Shown in pieces: positions 8,475 through 17,033 of a stretch of DNA of 64,000 bases; within the stretch, counting starts at the first letter, position 1; every line of letters begins with the position of its first letter. The DNA is from Sulfurihydrogenibium subterraneum DSM 15120. Lineage in GTDB: Bacteria; Aquificota; Aquificia; Aquificales; Hydrogenothermaceae. The stretch covers positions 62,001 to 126,000 of the forward strand of contig NZ_JHUV01000008.1 of NCBI RefSeq assembly GCF_000619805.1, written 5' to 3'. The notes beneath the pieces are model-generated. The model saw only the letters and a program-made list of their open reading frames with translations, had not been told where the DNA came from and did no database searches. The position numbers were made by a program, and so were the translations under genes.

Positions 8475-9227
8475 TTGTTAGTATACGCTTTACAGCTAAA
8501 CTTAGAATTGGGAAACGTAGATTCTAATATGAAAAAAGTATGCGATATACTTAGCTCCAGAAAAATAAAATCAGATTCGTTAGTACTACTTCCTGAGATG
8601 TTTAGCTGTGGTTTTGACAACGATAATCTCATAGAACACGCTAAAAAAACTCCAAAAATATACAGAGAGCTTCAAGAAATATCAAAAGAAAAAAAGTTAG
8701 TTATAGCTGGGACAGTTCCTGAAAGGAAAAAAAATGAAATATACAACATGGGATTTGTAATAGATAACGGAGAGATAACGGCAAAAAGACCTAAAGTAAA
8801 ACTGTTTACACCTACAAACGAGCACAAATACTTTAAAGCGGGAAAAAATATACATATAGACATTACAGAAAGCTCTGCTGGAAACCTTGGATTTATGATA
8901 TGTTTTGAGCTTAGATTTCCAAATATAGCTTACCATTTAAGAAAAAAAGATGTAGAGATAATTCTTGTACCAGCTCAGTGGGGAAAAGAAAGAGTAGAAC
9001 ATCTAAAAATCTTGTCCAGGGCAAGGGCGATTGAAACTCAATCTTTTGTTATTGTTAGCAATACAGTTGGAAAGATAGGAGAGATAGAGTATGCTGGACA
9101 CTCGGGTATATACTCACCTTGGGGCGATATACTTGATATAGAGAGAAACGATGAAGGAGTTGTTTGGACAGACATTGACTTAGATGAAGTTTATAAAGTT
9201 AGAAATAAAATAAAAATGGAGCTGTAA
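8475..9227 (+). CDS. Carbon-nitrogen hydrolase (nitrilase superfamily amidase)
   Basis: 250 residues with the Glu-Lys-Cys triad of the nitrilase fold: Glu in LLPEMF, Lys in RPKVKLF and Cys in MICFELRFP. The pattern and length resemble the Nit2/YafV omega-amidase branch, which repairs deaminated glutamine, but other amides are possible. Starts with TTG, supported by AGGAG just upstream; no in-frame ATG would keep the first beta strand (LVYALQLNLELGN). Lies between der and pyrE, ending 1 base before pyrE. Confidence 0.85.
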   Translation: MLVYALQLNLELGNVDSNMKKVCDILSSRKIKSDSLVLLPEMFSCGFDNDNLIEHAKKTPKIYRELQEISKEKKLVIAGTVPERKKNEIYNMGFVIDNGEITAKRPKVKLFTPTNEHKYFKAGKNIHIDITESSAGNLGFMICFELRFPNIAYHLRKKDVEIILVPAQWGKERVEHLKILSRARAIETQSFVIVSNTVGKIGEIEYAGHSGIYSPWGDILDIERNDEGVVWTDIDLDEVYKVRNKIKMEL

Positions 9228-9228
9228 G

Positions 9229-9780
9229 ATGGATTACAAAAAAAGATTAGAAGAGTTAATCAAAGAAAGAGCTTTAAAAGTAGCAGATGAACCAATATTT
9301 AAGCTATCTTCTGGAAAAATGAGCAACTACTACCTTGATCTAAGGACTATAACCTTAGACCCAGAAGGTGGATACGTAATTGGAAACCTTGTTTACCAGA
9401 TGGTTAAAGATAAAAAACCAGACGCAGTAGGAGGTCTAACCCTCGGAGCTGACCCGATAGCCTATGCCACTTCCCTTGTATCGTATCTTAATAATGACCC
9501 TATAAAGCCCTTTGTTGTAAGGAAAGAGCCTAAAGGACACGGAACAGGAAAACAGATAGAAGGAAACGTAAAACCGGGAGAAAATGTTTATATATTAGAA
9601 GATGTTGTAACTACAGCAGGGTCTTCTTTGAAAGCATGTAAAGTAGCAAAAGAGTTTGGTTTAAACGTACTGGGAGTAATAGCTATAGTTGATAGAGAAG
9701 AAGGTGGAGAAGAGAATCTAAAAAAAGAAGGATTTGAGCTTATACCTATTTTTAAAGTTTCACATTTTCTTAAAAAGTAG
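9229..9780 (+). CDS. pyrE: Orotate phosphoribosyltransferase
   Basis: 183 residues. Converts orotate and PRPP to orotidine 5'-phosphate in pyrimidine synthesis. The PRPP-binding motif is seen as VYILEDVVTTAGSS, preceded by the flexible-loop region RKEPKGHGTGKQIEG. Another pyrimidine gene, pyrB, lies at 13.1-14.0 kb on the other strand. The stop overlaps the 3' end of the convergent ccsA-like gene by 11 bases. Confidence 0.95.
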   Translation: MDYKKRLEELIKERALKVADEPIFKLSSGKMSNYYLDLRTITLDPEGGYVIGNLVYQMVKDKKPDAVGGLTLGADPIAYATSLVSYLNNDPIKPFVVRKEPKGHGTGKQIEGNVKPGENVYILEDVVTTAGSSLKACKVAKEFGLNVLGVIAIVDREEGGEENLKKEGFELIPIFKVSHFLKK

Positions 9781-10570
9781 GGTGTCCTACAAGCCAAAAA
9801 ACGATAAATGCAAATAAACTTCCTATAAGGGTCAGATAAGACCCTTTCCTTCCTTTTATATGTTTTATAAGTCTTGCATGAAGAATAAAACCGTAAAAAA
9901 TCCACAGAATAAATAAAAGAACCTGCTTAATATCCCATATCCAATGTTTACCTACGTAAATAGCACTCCATAGAGAAGAGGCTATTAAACCTATACTCAA
10001 AAAGATAAACGCTAAAATTGTAGATTTATACTCCAAATTTTGAACCAAGGACAAAGAAGAAGAAAACTTAACAACAAAAAATGAGTTCACTTTCTTTCTT
10101 TTTAAATCTCTATCTGTAAAAATGTATATAATTGCAGCAATAGATGAAAATACAATTAAACCATATGCAAGAATTAAAGACCCAACATGAAGATAAAACC
10201 AAAAGTTATTGTAAATGTTTTGAGTGCCTTGTGATAAAGGTATAGAAAAAGCTAGTAAAAACATTACAAACGGAGCTATTAAAGAACCAAACTCTATAAG
10301 TTGTTTTCTATAAAAAAAAGAAAATCCATAAAAGATAGCAGCAAGAATCAGTCCAAGAAAAACTAAAATCTCTTCCAAAGAATGTAAAGGAAGAGCTTTA
10401 TTATTTAGAGTATTTAAAACAAAAAGAAGAAGCTGAAAAGTAAAACCCAGTCCAAAAAAGGAATGTCCAAACTTTTGAACTTTACTGTTTTTTGTAAACA
10501 AGTATATCCAAAAACTAACCGATGATAAAAAGTAAAACAGTATAGGCATGAGTAAAAAAAGTTTGCTCAT
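9770..10570 (-). CDS. ccsA: Cytochrome c assembly protein, CcsA/ResC family
   Basis: 266 residues, about eight membrane helices. It carries the heme-handling signature of the CcmC/CcmF/CcsA family, here HWIWDIKQ (WxWD core), with flanking conserved His in NFWFYLHVGS and FILHARLIKH. CcsA works with CcsB (ResB) in system II to move heme out and attach it to periplasmic c-type cytochromes. No ccsB is in the window. Convergent with pyrE, 11-base overlap. Confidence 0.85.
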   Translation of the reverse strand: MSKLFLLMPILFYFLSSVSFWIYLFTKNSKVQKFGHSFFGLGFTFQLLLFVLNTLNNKALPLHSLEEILVFLGLILAAIFYGFSFFYRKQLIEFGSLIAPFVMFLLAFSIPLSQGTQNIYNNFWFYLHVGSLILAYGLIVFSSIAAIIYIFTDRDLKRKKVNSFFVVKFSSSLSLVQNLEYKSTILAFIFLSIGLIASSLWSAIYVGKHWIWDIKQVLLFILWIFYGFILHARLIKHIKGRKGSYLTLIGSLFAFIVFWLVGHPTF

Positions 10571-10666
10571 CTTACAGAATCTCCAAAAAGTATCTTTTAA
10601 GGATTATTTTACACGAAAATATGATATAAGTTAATGGCTAATGTCAGAATTTTATTATAGAGAACA

Positions 10667-10686
10667 CTCCCTGTTCAACCAGGGAG
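10667..10686 (-). terminator. Hairpin after gltD, possible terminator
   Basis: CTCCCTG (10667-10673), 6-base loop, CAGGGAG (10680-10686): a perfect 7-bp GC-rich stem just past the gltD stop. The sequence after it on the minus strand is only moderately T-rich (TGTTCTCTAT), so termination may be partial. Confidence 0.5.
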
Positions 10687-10696
10687 CTATAGATTA

Positions 10697-12148
10697 TTAC
10701 TCTTCTCCGTATTTCCATTCGTTAGTCATTAAATATTCATGAATACTTTCTGCTGCATCTCTACCATGTCTTACAGCTACTACTACAGTATCTCCGCCGT
10801 TTACAACATCTCCACCTGCAAATATGCCTTCAACGTTTGTTCTAAACTTTTTATCTACTGTAGATAGATTATTCCATTTGTCTATATTTAATCCTTCTAC
10901 ATCTTTGTAGGCAAGAGGGTTATCTCCTTGACCTACAGCCATAACAACTGCATCACACTCAATTATATGTTCTGAACCGGGAACTTCCACGGGTTTTGGT
11001 CTTCCACCTTTTTCATCTGGAACAAGCTCCATTTTTATACACTTTAAACCTACCACTTCTCCTTTTTCATTTCCTATAACTTCTATAGGTTGTGTTAACC
11101 AACGTAAAATCGCTCCTTCTTCAGCTAAGTGATCCCATTCTTCCTGCCTTGCAGAAGATGTATCTCTCGTTCTTCTGTATACTAAGTGAGTTTCATTACC
11201 AAGTCTTATTGATGTGTACATACAGTCAGCAGCTGTAAATCCACCACCGATAACGGCAACTTTTTTATTTCTTGGAAGCTCTATATCTACTTCTGGAGCA
11301 AGCATATCATCTACATTGTCAACATTTGCCTTCATTAAGAAAGATATTGCTGTGTACACCCCTTTTAAATCTTCCCCTGGAATACCCATCTTTTTCCCTC
11401 TTCCACTACCAACACCTATAAACACCGCATCAAATTGTTTCCTTAAATCATTTAAAGATATATCTTTTCCAACTTTTATTCCTGTTTTTATTTCAACTCC
11501 TAATTTTTCTATCAATGAAATCTCCCAGTCTAAAACCTCTCTATCTAACCTTGCTGTAGGAATACCGTATCTCATTACACCGCCGGTAAATGGCAAAGCC
11601 TCAAACACTACTACTGAATGACCTTTCTTAGCTAAGAAGTAAGCAGCTGATAATCCAGCAGGTCCAGCCCCAACTACTGCAACTTTTTTACCAGTTGGTG
11701 GGTCTTGAGGGTCTTTCCACTGTATTCCGGACATTCTGATAGAATCTCCTACAAACCTTTCTAATCCACCTATATTTACAGCCTGACCATTGTCTTTAAA
11801 TGTAAGAACGCATGTACTTTCACAAAGTCTATCTTGAGGACAAACCCTTCCACATACTGATGGGAATGGGTTCTTTGCCCTGAGGATTCTCATTGCTTCA
11901 ATAAGGTTGTTATTCTGAATCTGCTCTATCCACAGATTTATATCACCATAAACAGGACAACCATACTTACCTTGATGCTCTTGGCAAGGAGGCTTTTTAC
12001 AGAGTATACATCTATTTGCTTCATCTTTTGCAGCTGTATGCCCCAAACCTAAAGAGTACTCTTTAAATGTATTTTTTCTTATTTCTGGCGGTAATAATGG
12101 AATAGGATTTCTATCGTGTCTTCGGTAAACGATTTTTTTCTTTTCCAT
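10697..12148 (-). CDS. gltD: Glutamate synthase small subunit (NADPH, GltD-type)
   Basis: 483 residues. Passes electrons from NADPH via FAD and [4Fe-4S] clusters to the glutamate synthase large subunit. N-terminal cluster cysteines are CILCKKPPCQEHQGKYGCP and CGRVCPQDRLCESTC; then FAD Rossmann motif VAVVGAGPAGLSAA, NADPH motif VAVIGGGFTAADC and the C-terminal GIFAGGDVVNGG. Homologous small-subunit-like proteins also serve other oxidoreductases, and no gltB is in the window, so its partner is elsewhere or different. Lies 27 bases downstream of argF, with a hairpin after its stop. Confidence 0.88.
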   Translation of the reverse strand: MEKKKIVYRRHDRNPIPLLPPEIRKNTFKEYSLGLGHTAAKDEANRCILCKKPPCQEHQGKYGCPVYGDINLWIEQIQNNNLIEAMRILRAKNPFPSVCGRVCPQDRLCESTCVLTFKDNGQAVNIGGLERFVGDSIRMSGIQWKDPQDPPTGKKVAVVGAGPAGLSAAYFLAKKGHSVVVFEALPFTGGVMRYGIPTARLDREVLDWEISLIEKLGVEIKTGIKVGKDISLNDLRKQFDAVFIGVGSGRGKKMGIPGEDLKGVYTAISFLMKANVDNVDDMLAPEVDIELPRNKKVAVIGGGFTAADCMYTSIRLGNETHLVYRRTRDTSSARQEEWDHLAEEGAILRWLTQPIEVIGNEKGEVVGLKCIKMELVPDEKGGRPKPVEVPGSEHIIECDAVVMAVGQGDNPLAYKDVEGLNIDKWNNLSTVDKKFRTNVEGIFAGGDVVNGGDTVVVAVRHGRDAAESIHEYLMTNEWKYGEE

Positions 12149-12175
12149 TCAAAACCTCCGTCTATTTTTTAAAGT

Positions 12176-13087
12176 CTATTTTTTAAATAAAAGACTCATT
12201 AAAGATTTTTGAACGTGTAATCTGTTTTCAGCTTGGTTAAATATAACATCTGCATAGCGTTCAAAAACATCTTCTGATATTTCTTCTCCTTTGTGAGCAG
12301 GAAGACAGTGCATTACAACTGCGTCTGGTTTTGCCAGTACAACTAAATCTTTATTTACAGTAAAACCTTCAAACGCTTTTTTCTTTTCTTTTTCTCCTTC
12401 TTGACCCATACTGACCCATACGTCAGTGTAGATTACATCTGCATCTAAAACTGCTTTTTTGGGGTCGTTGGTCAACTCTATTTTTGAACCTGTTTTTTGA
12501 GCAATAATTACAGCTTCTAAGACCGCTTTTGAGTTTGGTTCATAATTTGGTGGTGTTGCAACTGAAATATCCATTCCCATCACAGCACACGCAAGTAAAA
12601 GAGTATTTGCCATATTGTTTCCATCTCCTACGTAAGCAATCTTCTTACCTGCTAATGTTCCGAAGACCTCTGTTATCGTCATTAAATCTGCTAAAACTTG
12701 ACAAGGATGTTGATAGTCTGTTAATGCATTTATAACTGGAATATTGCCGTACTTTGCCAAATCTTCAACTTCTTGATGAGAAAAAGTTCTTATTACTATA
12801 CCATCTAAGTATCTTGCCATCACTCTTGCTGTATCTTTTATATCTTCACCCCTTGCCAGCTGTGTAGATGAACCAGATATATAAACAGGTTGACCACCCA
12901 TCTGATAAACGCCAACTTCAAAAGAAAGTCTTGTCCTTGTTGACTGTTTCATAAAAATAAGACCTATAGATTTACCTTTTAAAGATTGGTCTAAAAATTT
13001 ATCTTTTTTTAACTTTTTTGCATACTCTATAATGTTCAAAACCTCTTCTTTATTAAGGTCTGTAAAAGAAATAAAACTCCTTGCCAT
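12176..13087 (-). CDS. argF: Ornithine carbamoyltransferase
   Basis: 303 residues. Forms citrulline from ornithine and carbamoyl phosphate in arginine synthesis. Carbamoyl-phosphate loop STRTRLSFE, HPCQVLADL, and the ornithine-specific MHCLPAHKGEE are all present (aspartate enzymes have HPGPVNRG instead). Follows the related pyrB by 43 bases and precedes gltD, so enzymes that share carbamoyl phosphate and glutamine/glutamate are grouped. Confidence 0.96.
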   Translation of the reverse strand: MARSFISFTDLNKEEVLNIIEYAKKLKKDKFLDQSLKGKSIGLIFMKQSTRTRLSFEVGVYQMGGQPVYISGSSTQLARGEDIKDTARVMARYLDGIVIRTFSHQEVEDLAKYGNIPVINALTDYQHPCQVLADLMTITEVFGTLAGKKIAYVGDGNNMANTLLLACAVMGMDISVATPPNYEPNSKAVLEAVIIAQKTGSKIELTNDPKKAVLDADVIYTDVWVSMGQEGEKEKKKAFEGFTVNKDLVVLAKPDAVVMHCLPAHKGEEISEDVFERYADVIFNQAENRLHVQKSLMSLLFKK

Positions 13088-13130
13088 TTTAAAACCTCCA
13101 TAAAAAATATAACATTGTTTTATTTTGAAG

Positions 13131-14036
13131 TCAACTTAAAAGATATTTATATACCGCCATTCTTATAAAAAGGCCATTTTCTACTTGATTTAGGATTAAA
13201 CTTCTATCTGAGTATACAAGCTCACTTTGAATTTCGACTCCTCTGTTAACAGGTCCAGGGTGCATTATAACAGCATCTGGCTTCATAATTTTTAGCAGTT
13301 CCTGATTTAATCCATACTTTATAGAGTATTCTCTAAGTGTAGAGAAAAAAGGTTTATCTTGTCTTTCTAACTGTATTCTAAGAAATATAACAACATCTTT
13401 ATCTTTTACTGCTTCTTTAATATCTGTTGTAATGTAATCTGCTCCTAAGGCTTCGTAGTGCCTTGGTAGCATTGTCATAGGAGCACATAACGTAATTTCT
13501 GACCCTAACTTCTTAAACAGTTTTACGTCAGACCTTGCAACTCTACTGTGTTGTATATCTCCTACAATGGCTATTTTAAGACCTTCTAGACTTCCTTTTT
13601 TTTCTAAAACAGTGAATGCATCTAATAATCCCTGAGTAGGATGTTCATTTGTCCCATCACCGGCATTTATAACATGACTTTTTACACTGTCTGCTACTAT
13701 TTTTGCAGCTCCTGACATATAGTGTCTTATTACTATAAAGTCAGAGTTCAACGCTTCTAAAGTTTTTACCGTATCATAAAGAGTCTCTCCTTTTTTTACA
13801 GAGCTTGAAGATGCTGATATGTTTATAGTATCAGCTCCCAATATTTTTCCGGCAAGTTCAAAGGAAGTTCTGGTTCTTGTAGAATTTTCGAAAAACACAA
13901 GTAAAACGGAATATCCTCTTAAATCGTTAAACTTCTTTTCTCCTTTTAAAAATCTACTTTTGTAATCCTTTGCTAATTGAAAAATTTTTTGAATGTCTTT
14001 TTTTTCAAGTTGGTTTACAGAGTAAAGGTCTTTCAT
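13131..14036 (-). CDS. pyrB: Aspartate carbamoyltransferase catalytic subunit
   Basis: 301 residues. First committed step of pyrimidine synthesis. Motifs STRTRTSFE (carbamoyl phosphate), HPTQGLLDAFT and MHPGPVNRGVEI (aspartate-specific). No pyrI regulatory subunit is adjacent. GAGG ribosome site lies just before the ATG. First gene of a pyrB-argF-gltD unit. Confidence 0.96.
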   Translation of the reverse strand: MKDLYSVNQLEKKDIQKIFQLAKDYKSRFLKGEKKFNDLRGYSVLLVFFENSTRTRTSFELAGKILGADTINISASSSSVKKGETLYDTVKTLEALNSDFIVIRHYMSGAAKIVADSVKSHVINAGDGTNEHPTQGLLDAFTVLEKKGSLEGLKIAIVGDIQHSRVARSDVKLFKKLGSEITLCAPMTMLPRHYEALGADYITTDIKEAVKDKDVVIFLRIQLERQDKPFFSTLREYSIKYGLNQELLKIMKPDAVIMHPGPVNRGVEIQSELVYSDRSLILNQVENGLFIRMAVYKYLLS

Positions 14037-14137
14037 TATTAAACCTCACTACTTAGAATATTTATCATTTAACGGTTTTATATCTTCCTTATTTAAAACT
14101 GCTATGTAAAATTTTAACATATAGGACACTTTACAAT

Positions 14138-14710
14138 TTAGTAAATTTTCTTTAACCTTGTTATAGTTAAGTATAAAAAGTAAAAGATTAATCCAATGAC
14201 AACAATAGATAATCCAAATATAAAGTAATAATGCTTTAAGTCTCCAAAAATTGCTGTAGCTGTATGTCCCAGTAGATAGCCAATTGTCAAGAATATTGAA
14301 GCCCAGAGTATCAACGATAAAATATTAAAAAAAAGAAACTTATAAACGTTAAACCCAGTTGCACCCATAAGCATCATTGGAACAACTCTCATTCCATACA
14401 AAAATCTTATTATAAATAAAGAGTATATTCCATACTTTTCTACCAATTTCTTAGCTTTTCTGTACCTTTTTTTAGTGTATTTATTTCCAAGTAGAATATG
14501 CCTTCCTTTCCATCTTCCTAAGAAAAAGTAGATAAGCTCGTGGGTTAGAGCTCCAAAAATCGAAAATATAAAGGTTGGCAAAGGCTGTAAAAAACCGTGT
14601 TTAATAAAAAATCCAGCCACTAATAAAAACAGCTCTCCTTCTATAAACGTTCCCAAAAAAACAGCAAAATAACCGTAAGAAGACAGAAAGCTTTCTAAGT
14701 TTTCAACCAT
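14138..14710 (-). CDS. DedA-family membrane protein
   Basis: About 190 residues with 4-6 membrane helices and the DedA pattern: an early acidic GTFIEGELFLLVAGFF, then FFLGRWKGR, and the amphipathic FIIRFLYGMRVVPMMLMGATG. DedA proteins are proton-dependent flippases (UndP or phospholipid recycling). The ATG at 14725 sits only 5 bases after the tRNA-Arg 3' end and has no ribosome site; the ATG at 14710 has GGAG 8 bases upstream and keeps all conserved sequence, so I chose it. Downstream of, and probably co-transcribed with, the tRNA and protease. Confidence 0.85.
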   Translation of the reverse strand: MVENLESFLSSYGYFAVFLGTFIEGELFLLVAGFFIKHGFLQPLPTFIFSIFGALTHELIYFFLGRWKGRHILLGNKYTKKRYRKAKKLVEKYGIYSLFIIRFLYGMRVVPMMLMGATGFNVYKFLFFNILSLILWASIFLTIGYLLGHTATAIFGDLKHYYFIFGLSIVVIGLIFYFLYLTITRLKKIY

Positions 14711-14730
14711 TAATAAATTCTCCATAATAG

Positions 14731-14804
14731 TGTCCCTGGGCGGACTTGAACCGCCGACCTCCGGATTAGGAATCCAGTGCTCTGTCCTACTGAGCTACAG
14801 GGAC
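14731..14804 (-). tRNA. tRNA-Arg (anticodon CCT)
   Basis: 74 bases, cloverleaf complete: acceptor GTCCCTG/CAGGGAC with discriminator A, D arm from GCTCAGTAGGACAGAGC, anticodon stem CTGGA/TCCGG with loop TTCCTAA, T arm GGCGGTTCAAGTCCGCC. CCA is not encoded. Its 5' 18 bases overlap the stop-codon region of the M16 protease gene. Confidence 0.97.
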
Positions 14805-16109
14805 ACTGTTTTTTTCTGGCAGTAATCTTACTTCTGTGTAGTTATTATCTTTTAAGGTTTTAAGATAGTTCTCTATATCTTCTTTTCTAACTTTTTTAAT
14901 TCTTTGTATAAACTCTAAGTCGTACTTTATGTCTCCTGTTGTTGTAATAGCGTATCCAGCTGACTCTGCATCGTTTTCAACTTCTTCCCTTGAAAAAACT
15001 TCTCTATTTATTATTCTCTTTTTAGCATTTTCAATAACTTCTTCTGGAATACCGTTTTCTTGATAGTTTTTTATTATTTCAAAAATTTTAGCTTTTGCTG
15101 TTTCTACTTTGTCTGGGTCAGCAACAAAGTAAAATAAAAACTGACTTGTTCCAACGTGAGCCATGTATCCACCCATTATAGACTGGACATAACCTTTTTC
15201 TTTTAACTCTTGATACATTACAGAACTTTTTCCGTTTAACAGTATCTCTTCAAGTACAGTTAAAGCAGGAGAGATTTTATCTCTTATAGATGGAGCTTGC
15301 CAACCTATTGCCACATAAGCCCTTGTTATCTGAGGTTTGTAAATGTCTTCTCTTCTAACCTCTGTTTGAGGGTCTTCTAAATCTACTTTCGGTGGTTTGT
15401 AGTACTGCCCTTTTACAGTTGAAAAGGTATTGTTTATCTCTTTTAAAACTTCTTCGGCGTTAACATTACCTACGACAACAACAGTAGTGTTTGAAGAGGT
15501 ATAGTGGGAGTAAAAGTAGTTTCTTACTAATTCAGGAGTATAGTTTTCGATGGTTTCTCTGTACCCAATAACTGGATGTTTGTAATTTGTCTTTTTATAG
15601 GCAAGTTTGTAGTAAGTATCCCAAAGGTAGCTCTTAGGATTATCTAAATGTCTATTTAGCTCTTCTAAAACGATTGGTTTTTCTTTTGCAATCATTTCAT
15701 CAGATAAAGATGGCTGGGTTGTCATGTAGTAAAGATACTTTAAAGCGTCTTTCCAGAAGAGATTTCCAATTTCTATGTGGTAGTAGGTAAAATCAAAGCT
15801 TGTAGCTGCGTTTATACTTCCACCTTTTTTCTCTACCTCAAACTCTATCTCTCCCGGTTTTGTGTACTTTGTACCGTTAAATAACATATGCTCTAAAAAG
15901 TGGGACAGACCTCTTTCGTTGTCTTTTTCGTAAACAGACCCTACACCAAACCAAACTTGAACTGCCACTGCTTGAGTGTCTTTTCTTTCTTTGATTATTA
16001 CAGACACACCGTTTTTTAACTTTTTAATAGTAATTTTTTCTTTACTTTCTGCTTTTGCTATAGCTAACGCCATTAATAAACTCCATATAATTAGTATTTT
16101 TTTATACAT
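14787..16109 (-). CDS. M16-family zinc peptidase, exported
   Basis: 440 residues. A signal peptide (MYKKILIIWSLLMALAIAKA) is followed by the inverted zinc motif HFLEH (H70, E73, H74) with third ligand E150, 76 residues later as expected for M16 (pitrilysin/processing peptidase) proteins. The C-terminal half has the paired inactive M16_C domain. Acts in the periplasm; substrate unknown. The last six codons and TAG stop lie inside tRNA-Arg: the stop is the TAG of the tRNA D-loop (GCTCAGTAG). Start overlaps the Tim44-like gene by 8 bases. Confidence 0.92.
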   Translation of the reverse strand: MYKKILIIWSLLMALAIAKAESKEKITIKKLKNGVSVIIKERKDTQAVAVQVWFGVGSVYEKDNERGLSHFLEHMLFNGTKYTKPGEIEFEVEKKGGSINAATSFDFTYYHIEIGNLFWKDALKYLYYMTTQPSLSDEMIAKEKPIVLEELNRHLDNPKSYLWDTYYKLAYKKTNYKHPVIGYRETIENYTPELVRNYFYSHYTSSNTTVVVVGNVNAEEVLKEINNTFSTVKGQYYKPPKVDLEDPQTEVRREDIYKPQITRAYVAIGWQAPSIRDKISPALTVLEEILLNGKSSVMYQELKEKGYVQSIMGGYMAHVGTSQFLFYFVADPDKVETAKAKIFEIIKNYQENGIPEEVIENAKKRIINREVFSREEVENDAESAGYAITTTGDIKYDLEFIQRIKKVRKEDIENYLKTLKDNNYTEVRLLPEKNSVPVAQ

Positions 16110-16983
16110 CTTGAACCTGTCTTATGTCGTCAAGTTTCCAGTTTAAAGCTTTACCTACAAACGCCCAGTACTCTTTGAATACCACTGGATTATCTTTATC
16201 TCCTTCTACAACGTTTCCATTACTGTCAACTGTATAATCTTTTGCCTGTGCTTCAATTTCTAATATTGCTACTTTATTATCCCCTTCTTCTTCAACGTGG
16301 ACTATCTCTGCGTTTAAAATTTTTACATCTTCCACTATGTTTCTCAAACCTTTTGATTTTAAGTCTTGCAGCTGAGAGTTTAGATAAACGTACATTCTAT
16401 CTGTTAAAAAATTTCTAACTGATGATAGATTTCCTTCACTCCACGCCTTTTGGATATCTATAAACGCATTTTTAGCAAGGTTTAGTATAAGCTCTTCATT
16501 TATGTAAGAAGCTGTTGATAAAGTAGAATCACTGTAATAATCAGATAGGTTTTGTATATTAGCGTTTGTAGGTGTAGCGTAGGCTGGCTCTTCTTCTCTT
16601 TTCTTTAAAAAAACTTTAAACATTAAGTACACAATACCGATGATAAGTAATATCTCAAGTAGTCCCGGCATTCCAAACTGAAGACCATGTCCCATCAGTA
16701 AAGAAAGTAGAGCTCCAAATATCATTCCACCAATTAACCATTTAAAGATAGGATTTGAGAAGAAAGATGGTTTAGGTTGAGGTTGCTGATATGCAGGATT
16801 TTGTGTATTTTGTCTTTGTTGATAGTAAGAAGGTTGGTTTGTCTCTTTACTTGGTTTGTTAAACTGGTATGATTTATAAGACCTAAAACCTGATGAAGAG
16901 CCTTTTCCTGCTCTTGCAAATGAATCATCTATTAATAGCATTGTTAAAGCTATTACTGATAAAATAGCCAAAAACTTTTTCAT
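16102..16983 (-). CDS. Tim44-like domain membrane protein
   Basis: 293 residues. Signal or anchor at 1-23, then a Ser/Tyr/Gln/Pro-rich linker (residues ~30-75), two membrane helices around 80-120 separated by GHGLQFGMPG, and a C-terminal Tim44-like (NTF2-fold) domain with NAFIDIQKAWSEGNLSSVRN and a final YWAFVGKALNWKLDDIRQ. Bacterial Tim44-like proteins are poorly characterised; they are thought to bind membranes or translocases. Gene overlaps the M16 peptidase, suggesting a shared envelope role. Confidence 0.8.
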   Translation of the reverse strand: MKKFLAILSVIALTMLLIDDSFARAGKGSSSGFRSYKSYQFNKPSKETNQPSYYQQRQNTQNPAYQQPQPKPSFFSNPIFKWLIGGMIFGALLSLLMGHGLQFGMPGLLEILLIIGIVYLMFKVFLKKREEEPAYATPTNANIQNLSDYYSDSTLSTASYINEELILNLAKNAFIDIQKAWSEGNLSSVRNFLTDRMYVYLNSQLQDLKSKGLRNIVEDVKILNAEIVHVEEEGDNKVAILEIEAQAKDYTVDSNGNVVEGDKDNPVVFKEYWAFVGKALNWKLDDIRQVQDV

Positions 16984-17033
16984 ACTAAAGCCTCCAACTT
17001 AATCTTAAAGATTATTATATATACAACTTGTAT

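Noticed and set aside
10697-12148. Sulfide dehydrogenase or NfnB-like alternative for gltD
   Set aside because: Family members look alike and cannot be excluded, but length, two N-terminal cysteine groups and the neighbouring argF and pyrB favour the glutamate synthase small subunit.
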